This document shows, piece by piece, positions 23,792-35,348 of a DNA stretch of 64,000 nt; position 1 is the first letter of the stretch; each line of letters starts with the position of its first letter. The notes under the pieces were generated by a model. It saw only the letters and a program-made list of their open reading frames with translations. It was not told the DNA's origin and did no database searches. The stretch spans positions 14,216,447 to 14,280,446 of the forward strand of contig OX155960.1 in the NCBI GenBank assembly GCA_944548615.1, given 5' to 3'. A program made the translations under genes and the position numbers. This DNA is from Micropterix aruncella (lineage: Eukaryota > Arthropoda > Insecta > Lepidoptera > Micropterigidae).

Positions 23792-23892
23792 GCCGGCGCA
23801 CTTGACTGCTTCCGAATTGAGAAGACTAAAGAAGTCTCTAGAATCTACAATGCAGTCGCTATGGCCGAACACGGCTAGAAGAAGGATATTAT

Positions 23893-23940
23893 TTTTTTAC
23901 CGACTTCAGAAAAAGGAGGAGGTTATCAATTCACTTGTAA
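23893..23940 (+). repeat. Dispersed CCGACTTC...GGAGGAGG motif
   Basis: The block CCGACTTCAGAAAAAGGAGG is, from general knowledge, very frequent in moth and butterfly genomes as part of a transposable element. Its borders are not resolvable here. Confidence 0.45.
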
Positions 23941-25890
23941 TTTTTTAAATGCTTGTTGCCTTAGAACTCCATCATTCATCAACCGATTTGGAAAAATATT
24001 TTTTATTTCAAAGGATATACCTCCAGATTGGTCCCATTTTTAACAAAATCCTGTTCTTACGATGGGATCCATGAGAAATTGAGGGAACTCCTCAAATATT
24101 ATCATATGAAGTTTAAAGAAATACATGTTGGTTTAGTTTCAATGAAAAGGCATTTTTTTGACCCAGGGTTGGCTCCCGACGAAAGGACTCCTCGACCGTC
24201 AACAGCACAGAAACGATTTTTTTTATAAGCGTTCATTTATGATAGCCCATTTTAAATTTCACCAAGACAGGAATGCGGCACTCAGGCACAGGCACGAAAT
24301 TTTGTATACGCATTCAAATAATATAGCCCGTTCTAAGTTTCGGCATGACACGGCTGTTGCATTTGTAAACATTTTTGGAGTCTTTTTTTGTTATTAAAAT
24401 TTAGTCTTTATTTTTCGAGGGTTGATAACATTGTTTGTAATATTTCCACCAAATTTTCGCCATATTCATTCAGTACTTTTTTATCGCGAGCATTTGAAAG
24501 TGACGCCCTCTGAGGTGGCTGGCGGTTTTTTTCATATTCGTTTTTTTTATATCTATCGATAAATACAACTTATTTGCAGCTTACCACGACGCACCATACT
24601 GCAATAAAATTGAGATTTATTTGAGATTATAGATGAATCGTCAAAATTTCCAAAATCCTGAAGATATGATCGAATCGATATGAGGCCTAATGACTGGTAA
24701 ATTTAAAAAAGACGGTTGTTTCACTCCAAGACTTTCCCGGCAATCAAACAGCCCCTCCCCTTACCGCCAAACCTATCAAAACCTAACAACCCTTCCCTCC
24801 CCAGAACCCCCCCCCCCCCCTTAAAAACCCCCACCTCCCGATGGTGGTTGTGTCAAACTACTATGATAGCAAAAGCAGTATATTTTATTATTTTGTAGTA
24901 TCTCCGTGCTATTAAAATAGTATTTTTCCAAAAATGATGTAGTATGTTCAAACCAAAATTTCACAACGTGATTTCGGTCCAATTATACCTAACTGCAGTA
25001 TTTCGGTATAAATATACCTAACTGCAGTCCAATCTAACTGCAGTATTTCGATCTTGAAGCATGACTACTGAAAAAAGCTCGCGGTAATCGCTAAATGCAT
25101 GCATAAAAATCTATTTGATTATCTGTTAAAAACTGGAATCTATCTGTTAAGATGTGGAATAATTGAAATTAAAGATTCGATCGAAAATCACCTGTCATAC
25201 AAAGTTGTGGGTAGTACAGCAGGGTTAATACGAGGGAACGCTGGTATTGGAAACAACATACTGGTTTTCGGAATAGGATTAACCACTCGATAAACTAACA
25301 GTTCGACCATTATCCAATTCCCCAACGTCAATAGTTTCAAGTTTCGGAAATTGAATAACTTTTACGGGCGGGTATATCCGCTTTGCCCCGTATGGACTCA
25401 CGTAAATTTTGTTTGGTCGTCAATAAAGCCAACGTAGCTCGCGTAGTGCTGCGCAACAACAACTTCATAATTAATCGCAGGCTCTCGAAGCATACTGAGA
25501 CTCGTGGATGCCACCGCTGATGCTTGTTTCACTGAGAAATAAAGTTGAAATACGAAGTTCCCACTATGGCATCATCGTGTATTTTCAGTTATTTACTGTA
25601 TGCTAAAAACAACCTAAACGATATAACTTTTAAAGTGCGATGTAAATAATATGTATGTCAAGTTTTGTGAAAATTTGTTCAATAGATTTTGTATAAATTG
25701 ATAGGATAAATTAAGTGTCCCTGTGGTCTATAAAGATGCAAAGTTACAACTTGGAATTTCCGTATTTCGCGCATGGAAAACTGTATGTTCTGTGTTCGCC
25801 AATCCATCGGCTGAAAAAGCCATCATTTTTGTTTATTTACGCGCCAGAAAACAAAACGAAAAACATATTTTACCAGAATGTTTTGTGTTG
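23941..25890. other. Unassigned stretch with a C-rich module
   Basis: At 24712-24845 lies a plus-strand copy of the module with AAGACTTTCCCGGCAA followed by a C-rich region (C run at about 24808-24821). Overlapping frames at 24028-24397 have no recognisable domain. The block at 25640-25900 probably belongs to the Helitron that ends at 26118, but its left border is unknown. Confidence 0.4.
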
Positions 25891-25904
25891 AATGTGAAGT
25901 GTAT

Positions 25905-26118
25905 TAATATTTCATCATGTAAATTAAATACATTGAATTTATTTTAATTAAAAACGACTTTCATTTAATCACCAAACGAAACTCAACCCGTACATAATTT
26001 GGCCATTTTATAGATTTCAATTAATTGGATTTGGAAGGTTGATTAGGATTAATAAACGCGTATGAAGAGTTACCCTCAAATCAATTTTAGGTGGTACGAA
26101 GTTCACCGGGTCATCTAG
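25905..26118 (+). mobile_element. Helitron H2, 3' portion
   Basis: The right end has the hairpin GGTGGTACGAAGTTCACC, then GGGTCATCTAG, ending in CTAG before T. About 210 bp upstream of the end aligns with the reverse of 54478-54690 (Helitron H5), including ATTTCATCATGTAAATTAAA and TTGGATTTGGAAGGTTGATT. The 5' parts of H2 and H5 differ, as expected when Helitrons share 3' ends but carry different cargo. Confidence 0.75.
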
Positions 26119-26119
26119 T

Positions 26120-27005
26120 TGTATATGAAAATAATGCAAGACGATACTGTAGGAATCATTTAATCGATCAGCAAAACATTGTCATATGATTAGTTATTAA
26201 TAATGGAGCGTTGTATGTTTCCTGAAGATCAAATAAATAAGTAAATAAATAGCCGTTTTCAATAATCCGTTTGACTATAATCCAAAAGTCATTCGTGTAT
26301 TTCGCCTTTAAATTCTTGACTAACCTTCAAAAGGCAATATGAGATTTAGAACCATAGATTCCATCACACATGCTATTTATAAGGTAGATGACTTCAAAAA
26401 AATATTACAATATCTTTATTATAGGCACATACTTATTATGAAAAATAATATCATATCACAGATACGTCTATTATTATTTTATTAATAGGTACGAGATAAA
26501 CCTCGTATTAATAAGTTGATAATATTTGATTATTCATTATAATTATTACCGTTTTACGTATGTGATAATCTATTTTTTTTAAGAATCATTTATCTTTTAT
26601 TTCGTCTGAATTTGATTAACTTTAGAACTATTTTTAGCATTTTTTTTTTTTTAAAGTCCACAAAAAAAATTACACCGTTAGCACTTAACATAGATTGTGT
26701 TGCTCCTAACTAGGCAGAGCCTGTTCTAAGGAGAACACCAATACAAATGATTAAAAAATACATACTAAAAATAAAAAAAATTAATCAAATCAAGTTAAAT
26801 TCCAAACTAAAAATAAAAATTTTGTATCAAATCAAGTTAAAATGAAATTCTCACTACACCAAAATAATATTAGAACTATAGACAAGTAATACTAAATAAT
26901 AATAATAAAAATATATAATAGCAATAATAAATAATCATTTATAATAATAACTAATAATATATAAGAATTAATAAAATTACTTATATAAAATGAATAGAAA
27001 ATAAA
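26120..27005. other. A+T-rich stretch, partly LINE 3' UTR-like
   Basis: AATAATA-rich low-complexity DNA at about 26880-27020 is preceded by a block with CTAGGCAGAGCCTGTTCTAA (26710-26740). The block could be the 3' UTR of the decayed minus-strand LINE at 27010-27245. Confidence 0.4.
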
Positions 27006-27009
27006 TATA

Positions 27010-27245
27010 TTTATTTATTTTAAAAGTGTGATGAATGTTTTCTCCGTCTCTCTCCTACCAAGGTTTATTAACCATGATGTAAGGTGATATTTTTGTTGTT
27101 TGCTGCTAATTTCCAATATGTTTATGTTTACTCATGATATTAACCATTCTTGGAGCAAGAAAGCTGTAATGACGTTGTCCAAAAGACGTTAGACGTTTCG
27201 GCACTTCAAAGTTTCCCTTATAACGACCTGATCTCTCCCTGTTTT
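27010..27245 (-). pseudogene. Decayed LINE C-terminal fragment
   Basis: The minus strand reads GRYKGNFEVPKRLTSFGQRH, then YSFLAPRMVN, then a stop-containing tail. The pattern, VP-R-T-GQR-(F)SFLAP-(I/L)-(Y/V)N, is that of the end of CR1/jockey ORF2 proteins, and the same block occurs in LINE-D as RQLNFIAPKIFN. Stops break the frame. Confidence 0.55.
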
Positions 27246-27249
27246 AGAC

Positions 27250-27531
27250 TAAAGATTTCTTTGACTTTTATTTAAAAGATGTTTGTTTATTTGCTACATT
27301 TATATTTTGATTATTGTGTTTCAAACAATTACGATTATGATATATTCAACTGTATTTACAATTTTGGAAGGCTAAAAGAATATTGATTATTGACTATTGA
27401 AATTGCAGGTGGTGTGGATAGTCTATGCACGTTATGAACTATTGGGGTTATTACCGTTGATAAAAGGGCGAAAAGCAAGCGTTTTGCGATTTTTTCAATT
27501 CGTGATTACACGTAAACGAGTCCGCGAGTAT

Positions 27532-27571
<40 letters not shown>

Positions 27572-29135
27572 ACGGAAATATCCATTTGGTGCCCCCCCCC
27601 CCCCTCCCCGAGACGATTAGGACTATTTCCAGAATGAAGTCCGACTATCTGTCTGTCTGTGTGCATGTATTCCTCTGCGATAGCGCCTGAACACAATCCC
27701 ATTGAGTTAAAATTTAAGGGGCCTGACCTCGACCTCGACCATCAACCTAGAAATATTGGAATTAAAGAATTGAATAGTACACAGATGCCTTGTTGAGCCG
27801 AAATCACAGAGTGACATTTTGGTTGGAATATTTTATATACATGCTACACTAATCATATTTAAATTCCGCCATACATTGTAATGAAATATTAACGCCATCC
27901 TTTGGCACTTGGCCCGAACCTGCTCTTAGCCAAGAAACGAACCACGCCACCTGGGGAGTCGCAGTGCAACCCAACAGCGTTTTCCGCCGGTTGAGAGAGG
28001 GCGCTCAATGCTCAACGCTTTTATTATTGAAATTAATATTCAGGTGAAATTAGTCCTTGGCTACTTGCCGGGAAAGTCTTGAAGCAATACAATCGGTTTA
28101 TATGATTATTCATACAAAGTTATTAAATTTCAAGTACAAAACTAATGACAGTTTCCATTGTTACATTATTACACGTTCCACATTTCAATTGATGGTGTAC
28201 TAGTTTACGCATAATCGAGAATTGAAAATTACGCAAACGAGCAAGCAAGCAAGCGAAAGAGAACGAGAATAGGGCCGAATATCTCATTTGGAAGGTATCC
28301 AATAGCGCGGGTATCAAATATCCACGCCTAATTACGCCATAAAGCAGTGCACCTGCTCTTAATTAGCAGCTTCACAGTTTGCAATTATGAGGAGATAGCC
28401 TAAGGCAAATTTAGTACAGTTTCACATGATATCAGTATGCTTGAATACAGCCTCTCAAATTATACAATAATAGCATCAGTTAAATAATTAGATCTGGAGT
28501 TTTGCATAATTAGCGAAAGGTAGGATATAGACTGAAATGGGCGTATGTCCCATTTTTTTGCAAAATGTAATTATAAATGTCATTTTATTTAAAAAGCCTC
28601 TATCGATCTAAATAAATAAATAAATAAATAAATCTTTCACATATAATAAACAGCAAAAAGCCAGTAGTACTGAAACCAAAAATATATCTAACGTCGTGTG
28701 AAGAGCTGATTATCAGATCGGATTGAATTAGCATGCACATACAAGCACTAACAAACACATTCGCATTACAGATACACACACCCACACACACATACATACA
28801 CGTACACACACATCCAAATACACACACACACACGCACACATACACGCCCTCCATCACATAAACACACATCAACACCCATACACTCCCACATAGCGATTTT
28901 AACTGTTAGTCTTAAATTCTTTTTGGTTTTCTTTGTATTGTATTATTTAGCATATATTGTAATCCTTATACAGGAAATAAGTTAAAACATCATTGGCTTT
29001 ACTGCTGTTATATATTATGCTGATATGTTATTTTTTATGCTGTATGTTTTCAACAAAAATAAAAATAAAATAAAAATAAAATAATTTGAGCTCCACGTTA
29101 TTTTTTTGTGAGACCAGGAATGACGTCCTAGTAAA
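27250..29135. other. Unassigned stretch with CA repeats
   Basis: (CA)n lies at 27534-27566 with a C run at 27592-27604, and imperfect CACACA/CATACA repeats at 28760-28880. A minus-strand copy of the TTTCCCGGCAAG module lies at 28060-28105. No gene is supported. Confidence 0.45.
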
Positions 29136-29137
29136 AT

Positions 29138-29215
29138 AAAAAGATCGGTTTTGTCACCCTAAGATTTCCCGGCAAGCAGACAACCTGCATCCACCTTTCC
29201 AACTCCCCCCCCCCC
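29138..29215 (+). repeat. C-rich module next to R1
   Basis: GATCGGTTTTGTCACCC is followed by TTTCCCGGCAAGCAGACAAC and a C-rich region. Here it abuts R1 copy B, which runs the other way. At 43029 it abuts R1 copy E with the opposite relative orientation, so the two are separable units. Confidence 0.6.
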
Positions 29216-29221
29216 CGCTCT

Positions 29222-29440
29222 TTAAGAAACAAAGCCGTTTCCAGACTCCCCCGGTTATTGGTCGGAATGCACAATCGATTGGCTGACGCCGCATGGTGCG
29301 CATACCGTCGAGGAGCGCCCAGGAGCGCACAGAGTCCTAAATGGGCTCCCACTTTTTCTGGGAAATCTTCTTCAGATGGGTGCTGACCCGTGAGTTAGGC
29401 CGACCCTAACACGCGTCATAATAGCCCAACTGCACAGGGC
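29222..29440 (-). repeat. Family R1, copy B (partial)
   Basis: On the minus strand it reads GTGCAGTTGGGCTATTATGA, GGGTCGGCCTAACTCAC, GCGTCAGCCAATCGATTGTG, CATTCCGACC and CCGGGGGAGTCTGGAAAC. It stops there, so the R1 3' half is missing. Confidence 0.7.
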
Positions 29441-29974
29441 CTATTACTTCCAAAGTTTAACGACAGTCAGTTTTATTCAACGAATAACTAGGTGAGAGAC
29501 TCGAAAATGGCCTTATTACGGTGGGAATTATTAAACGGTGAATCAAATATTTCACCCAGCGTGCGCACGGCGACACCGGAATCCTTAAATTTCAGTCCTT
29601 CCAACCCTTTTCATTACAAAATGAGAGAGGTTGCTCCTGACATTTACGAAAATCAGCCATTTCAGACAGCTCTTATTTAATACAGGACTTTTACCGCTCT
29701 TTCCTATAGTTTATCAGATTTAAAACATCGCGGGGAAGCACATTTATTACGGTGGTGATTCAAATATAATATAAACGAACAGATTAATAAATGACCCTTT
29801 TGCTTAAAAAAAAGTATACAATATTTAAAATCATTTTGCTTCGCTATCTATGAATTTATACATTCGAACAGGTAGTTTTTAATGTATAACGTCTTCAAAA
29901 TCAGACCAAACCATAAGGTAGCCAATATAAAAATTTGGATGTTGACGAAAAATAAATTAATAGTTTAGAAAAAA

Positions 29975-30112
29975 ACACTAAAAACACGCTTTTATAAATG
30001 CACGTAAAAAACCAAAAATGCCTATCTTCCGGCTTCATCATCAGACCTTGAAACCTAATCGTGGTCAAAGTTCATTCCAAGACTTTTCTAACAAGTCCAA
30101 ACACAGCTATAA
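29975..30112 (+). repeat. Family R5, single-unit copy
   Basis: It starts with CACTAAAAACACGCTTTTAT and carries one unit (TTCCGGCTTCATCATCAGAC to ACAAGTCCAAACACAGC) of the array found three times at 11586-11940. Confidence 0.7.
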
Positions 30113-30114
30113 TA

Positions 30115-30497
30115 CGGTGGTCGGTCGTTGGTTCAGTCGGACGATTAAATTAGTCGGTCGCTTATAAACAGAGATAAAATTAGCCATTTTTTGTACGTTT
30201 TTAAGTGGTATAGTTTTAGAGATATTATGAAATAAGTAAAGCGGCAAGCATACCTCGAAATACCTAGCAGGCGGCGGCGGTTTCTGGCCTAGCAAGGCCA
30301 GCTTTTAGCGGAAGGCGGCACGGGTGGCGAGGAGCAAGACGCGTACGTCTACGAGATAGGTAGCGTGCATCTGAGGGGGGACGTCTCGCACTATATATCT
30401 AAAGGTAGCGTCTAAAAGGGCAAATAAACGCCACTCTGCTTAAATTAATAAATCGATTCGAAACTTTAAACGAAGCGAAGCCGCGGGCAACAGCTAG
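30115..30497 (+). mobile_element. Helitron H3, 3' end (left border approximate)
   Basis: The right end is GCCGCGGGCAACAGCTAG before T, which fits a CTAG Helitron terminus and which I know as a common lepidopteran Helitron end. A stretch like TTTAAGTGGTATAGTTTTAG at about 30199 is probably internal. The TC start was not found. The cargo includes a G+C-rich piece at 30265-30340. Confidence 0.6.
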
Positions 30498-30499
30498 TT

Positions 30500-30980
30500 A
30501 ATTATGTAGAGACAACGATGAGCAACGGAATAGCAGAAAACTCTTATTGTATGCAAAATCTTATGTAACGAGAGAGGGCACTGAGCTTTGTGGCACTCTC
30601 TAGAATGTTCGCCCTGCGATGAGCGAACTCCAGCGGCAAACTGGTCAGAAGTTTGATAAGTATACGTCGAGTGTACGGATGACTGCGCCTTGTTATTTCA
30701 ATTACACACACCCAACATGTTCGGCGGAAGCAAGCCAAACAAAATTGCGAGGCGTCCCATTTCCTAAGGAGTCGCGCCCTGTTAACATGAAACTCGGCAT
30801 ATTAATTCGGAAATTCGCCTAAAAGGGAGGACTTCTCAGAGGTCTGTAATAATTCTCGGGATTCGGATATAGATTGAGTGGGATGGAATACGGAGAACGC
30901 TGAAACACGATCGTTCCCAAGGTGACGCCTTTGGGAAAAGAGGAAATACATAGTACTATTACAGGATATAGTATATTAGA
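30500..30980. other. Unassigned stretch
   Basis: Two overlapping frames on opposite strands (30544-30738 and 30619-30822) have no recognisable domains. Confidence 0.35.
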
Positions 30981-30982
30981 TT

Positions 30983-31830
30983 GCTGGATTTAAACAGCTG
31001 GAGGACATAAAATTAAAAAAAAACATCAAGGAGATGCTGATAGGCCACCCTTTCTATAATCTGGCCGAATTTGACGGCCATGATTTTTTAAATATTGTGC
31101 AAATTTAAATTACTTAGAAAAGTAGAGCGTTATTGTCTGATTATTTTATACTAGCTGCGCCTAGCGGTTTCACCCGCGTGGTGATGGAAAATTGTGATAA
31201 TGATGATAGAAAACCATATATCTTTATAAATTATAGCCTATGTGTTTTTTTGATGTGTAAGCTATATTATTGTAAAGTTTCATCAAAATCCATTTAATAG
31301 TTTTTGCGGGAAAGAGTAACAAACATCCATACATACATACAAACTTTCGCGTTTATATTATTAGTAGGATAACCTATGTGTTATTCTGATATGTAAGCTA
31401 TATTATTGTAAAGTTTCATCAAAATCCATTCAGTAGTTTTTGCGTGAAAGAGTACCAAACATCCATACATACATACAAACTTTCGCGTTTATAATATTAG
31501 TAGGATGGTCTTATATCTGTACTTTTAGTTTAAAATGCATAACGTAGATTTAATTTGATTATTTAATATTTTACTGACAATTTGAATATTACGATGAATA
31601 ATTTTACTACGTATCTTTTCGAATTACCAACTACTTCAAATATTAGGCTTCTATTTTGATTATTTATATTTATAGTTTGACAATCTATAAGTAATTCTTG
31701 ACTACCTATGTATGTTCAGTAAAGAGTGGTAACGAGACTTACTACCTAACCAAATTATTTTGACACGTCCGAAAGCGGTCTTTAGCCGTCAATTGGACAC
31801 GACGAAAATGTAATGTAATTGCTCAATGCA
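30983..31830 (+). mobile_element. LINE-C 3' end, interrupted by Helitron H4
   Basis: The outer parts 30983-31150 and 31506-31830 match 59145-59625 almost continuously. The first part still encodes the very end of ORF2 (QLEDIKLKKK-like, then KEMLIGHPFYNL, frame disturbed by the A run). The 3' UTR ends with AGCGGTCTTTAGCCGTCAAT, TGGACACGACG and a TGTAA tail. Confidence 0.85.
31151..31505 (-). mobile_element. Helitron H4, 355 bp, with verified empty site
   Basis: On the minus strand the element runs from TCCTACTAATATTATAAACG to CAGCTAG. It sits exactly between A and T when compared with the related uninterrupted LINE-C at 59309-59312. It contains a 5'-end block present twice in tandem with a period of 136 bp (31237-31370 and 31373-31505), each with CATCCATACATACATACAAA and TTTCGCGTTTATA. 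It is too short to encode Rep/helicase and is therefore non-autonomous. Confidence 0.9.
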
Positions 31831-32585
31831 GTACTCCGTTATAGCAGCTAGGATTATAGATGAAACGCAACGTGTACTGTACGTGGCAGCAATTACAGTC
31901 TCAAATATTGATTAGGAATTATGTTCAATACGGCAGCGTTGGTGGCAGTCCAGTATGGCGGCGCACTATATGTATATGACGCTTTAAAGTATATTTATAT
32001 GACGAATTTTTAAATCATAACTCTTATTATATAAATATTATTTACATAAAGATATCAATTTTTAATTTGGTGTTCAGGTTTCAAAGCAAATTACATACTT
32101 TAATGTTCAGATTTATTTTTATTTGTATATTTAAGAATTAATTACTCGTACTATAAAAACATTCAGTTTGCTTACAAAAAGAACAGAAACGGATTGGTAA
32201 AACCTTAACCTTATGCTTAGTTGATTTTGTCACCCAACTGGGACTATTCCGTTTTAGGGTGGACCTCTAATGTTACAAGAAAATATCACATCGTTTCAGA
32301 AAATGCTTATAAAACTAAATTGCCTCAAAATTGGCACTCAAAAAAAAAAACTAAATAATCACAATTTCATTATAAAATTGCCATTAAATAGAATATAAGA
32401 TTCCGTTAAATAGAGTGTGACAAACAGAATAGACCTAAAACTAAAATAATTACAAAAAATAAGTTATAAGAAAGATAAAAAGAAAAATTCATATGGACAA
32501 GATAAAAATATAAAAAATGTGTAATATTTAATGTATGGTAAGTAATATATAAAAATATAATAATACTTAGTCAAAAAAAGTACAA
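31831..32585. other. Unassigned A+T-rich stretch
   Basis: No motif was recognised. The last part (32400-32585) is A-rich and runs into the LINE-G fragment. Confidence 0.35.
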
Positions 32586-32598
32586 TATATTGTCAAAA

Positions 32599-33045
32599 CA
32601 AACTACAAAACCTTTCTCTATAATCGAGAAAGCTACAGATTGGATTCTGGAGGTTGATTCGGTCTCTAAGCAGTATAAATTCCCTGAAAGTCTCGGATGC
32701 ACAGCCCTCCGTCCAGATATAACTCTTTACTCTCTATCTCGGAAGGTGGCTCTTATTGTAGAATTAACTGTTCCATGGGAATCAAATATCCCAAAAGACC
32801 ACGAGTACAAATTAAATAAATACCATGATCTTGCAAATGCCACAACCCGGAACGGCTTCACTGTTCACCTTCACGCGGTGGAAGTTGGCGCTCGTGGCCT
32901 GCCAGCTAAATCTCTATTTCACCTCTTTAAAGATCTTGGCCTTTCCAGAAAAATAATCAACTCTTTCTTAGAAAAATTATCTAAAACTGCGATTTGCGCA
33001 TCTCAAATTCTATGGCTTCGAAGGGGGAGTGAATGGGTGGTAAGG
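32599..33045 (+). pseudogene. LINE-G C-terminal domain (LTVPWE type), copy 1
   Basis: About 150 residues are homologous to 45960-46424 at protein and DNA level. Key features in order are ATDWILEVDSVSKQYKFPE, then LRPDITLYS, LIVELTVPWE, a YKLNKYHDL helix and VEVGARGLP. This is the C-terminal domain I know from non-LTR retrotransposon proteins with RPDI and VELTVPWE motifs. The spaced PD, E and K residues resemble a PD-(D/E)XK nuclease fold, but that is an inference. No reverse transcriptase precedes it here. A shared 3' region follows (33046-33230), with TGATGGGCCCGACTCCGGTC. Confidence 0.75.
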
Positions 33046-33230
33046 TGAACGCTCACATGTGGCATGACAGCTGTCCTAAACCTACCACAGCCGGTTCGTA
33101 AGTCCGGAATCCACTGCTCACCCCCCAGAAGTGTAAAAAAAATAATTGTATTATGATGGGCCCGACTCCGGTCGGTGAATTCCATGGCAGCTCCGTTTGT
33201 ATTTATTATTATTATATACACCAAAATTAA
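33046..33230 (+). mobile_element. LINE-G 3' region, copy 1
   Basis: It matches 46425-46590: GGTGAACGCTCACATGTGGC, then CCGGAATCCACTGCTCAC, GATGGGCCCGACT and GGTGAATTCCATGGCAGC. This confirms that the upstream frame is the end of a repeated element. Confidence 0.75.
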
Positions 33231-33239
33231 CTAATTTTA

Positions 33240-34215
33240 GGTAATTAGTTAAATATAATCAAAATATAATCAACATCTTATTTCAAAATATATTCATAAT
33301 TTGTGAAGCTAAATTTTATTTGGTAACCATCTATTTACTTTATTATAGAATACGCTAAATGCTAAATTTATTTTTATTTCCATACTGAGCAGATGGTAAA
33401 ATATTAGCGTAATGAAAGAGTAATGTCTTTGTACAAATGATGTTTTTATCCTGGGTATTACTAAACTGAAGTATGCCGAAATTTGATTTTTTATCCAAAT
33501 AAAGCTTTTAGAAGAAAGTTTTTAGAAAAAGTTGCCCACAATCAAGGGCATTTTATGTGATATTTCGTAATTTTCTAATAATATGTTTAATATATTTATA
33601 TAACTTAAAATATATAACTTTATATAACTTTGTATGATTTTATATAACTTAAAATATATAAAATTCACCAAATGTTATATTTTCGAAATTTCCCGAAAAT
33701 TTGAATCATATGCGTGGGTTAAAGGTACGACATTTTTTTTATATAGCCAATTATTATATTTTTAGACCTAAAGCAACATAATATCACTATTACAATATGA
33801 TCAAAAAACTCATATTTTTTGCCATACATTAGTCACCCACCCTAGTGTACATGACTGGTGTATCCTCAAATTATATCCTTTTCTTTATTACATTAATTCT
33901 CCTATGTTTAACCCACCTCACTCTTCCCCCTATTTATTAAGTACATTTTATTACCGCCAGATAATACATATGTGCAGTCGAATATTCAGTTAAAATTGCA
34001 CCTTTGTTCGTGTCATATCTGCACCAGCGTCTGGGGTAGCATAGCAACCATGGATGACCAGGAACAAGCGATATTTTAGGGAACTTCTTTTATAATTCCT
34101 GGCTTACTCAACACTTGGATCTCCAGCTCTCGCACAAGCACCTTTCATTAATTATACAGTCCTCTATACAGTGTATAGCCTGGCGTTCAGGATATCAACC
34201 TATTCTGGTCTTTCA
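33240..34215. other. Unassigned A+T-rich stretch
   Basis: Short local repeats of TATATAACTT lie at 33590-33665. Nothing else is recognised. Confidence 0.35.
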
Positions 34216-34219
34216 AGCC

Positions 34220-34820
34220 TTACATTTCACGTGTTATGATCGGTTGGAGGAAGTTGGTTTTATTCCTGGTGTCAGGCCGAGGTACTTCCTCGTGGGATAT
34301 TGTCGTGTTCATATGGCATAAGAATTCGAAAAGAGTTTCTAAAGCAAAAAAGTGCATACGGTCATCATCCCTAGTTTTTGAAAGTGCCCACGATATAACT
34401 GCCATGGACCAATAACAACTACCGCACTTATGGCTCCTTTTTTGCACAGGAAATACACCGTTGATGTGCGCTGCAGTACCCCATAGAAGAATACCATAGT
34501 GCAGATGTGATGCATGCAACTGTGAATCTTTCTCCATGGACACCTCTTTGTGGTCCTTCCGCGTGTCACAAACATTAAGACAATTTTCTCTCGAATTCGC
34601 TGGAGTCTAGAATTTTCTGGATATTACTGAGATGTTGTAGTACTATTCCGCAGCATTTCATCGGAGTATAGGTCAGTCAATTATCGGAATAAATACGATT
34701 TTTAAAAATTTCAAAAAATTTACACATCTATTATTGCAAGTATGGTTCTTTTATGTAGAGTAAATACAATTTGACGTGCGATGCAATACCCCATAGAACA
34801 ATATCCTAGCGCATGTGTGA
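34220..34820 (-). pseudogene. Decayed LINE fragment with partial duplication
   Basis: Minus-strand frames contain LHYGILLWGTAAHINGVFPV then QKRSHK, matching the YGI-LWG-F-LQKRA motif seen intact in LINE-E and LINE-C. A second, more decayed copy of the same segment can be read at about 34740-34820 (GYCSMGYCIAR in another frame). Frameshifts separate the pieces. The rest of the reverse transcriptase is absent. Confidence 0.5.
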
Positions 34821-34829
34821 TACAAATCA

Positions 34830-35345
34830 CGCGAACTCTTACACGTGCACTTTTCCAATCCATCGATTTAATTAAACCCATCGATTAAATGGTTTACCAG
34901 AGTGAAATACGTTGGGCGGATAGAGATAAGCACAGGCTTCAGCCTACAATTCAGCTTATTTCAGCCTCCTCCTCAATCTATAATAGCCTGAAATTACCCC
35001 GAATTACAGGCAATTATTGCTTTTTTCCTTCTACCCATTTATTTAAACTCACTCCGAATTTGCGTGTTCGTAATCCCTTTAGGAAATTGATACGTTAAAA
35101 TAGAAAAGTGTATATTTTATTTTTTTATTGCAGGTAATTTAATTTGATATCTGATATATGAGTTTGTAATTCGATATTTATAACTTTTGACACGTTTTAA
35201 TAATAATAGACTACGTTAAAAACAAATGTGATAGTTTTAATATTTATATAAGAAGAATAAAAGAGGAAAAGAAGTAAAGAAAAGAAGAAAAGAGGATAAG
35301 ATTAATTTGTATGGCATCCCACGCTCAACATCACAGAAATCGAAG
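34830..35345. other. Unassigned stretch
   Basis: No supported feature. A purine-rich run of AAGAAGAAAAGAGG type lies at about 35250-35300. Confidence 0.35.
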
Positions 35346-35348
35346 ACC

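Noticed and set aside
27397..27702. Overlapping frames on both strands at the CA repeat
   Set aside because: They are carried by (CA)n and a C run, with no motif outside the repeat.
34889..35098. 69-codon plus-strand frame
   Set aside because: No recognisable domain and no repeat or neighbour support.
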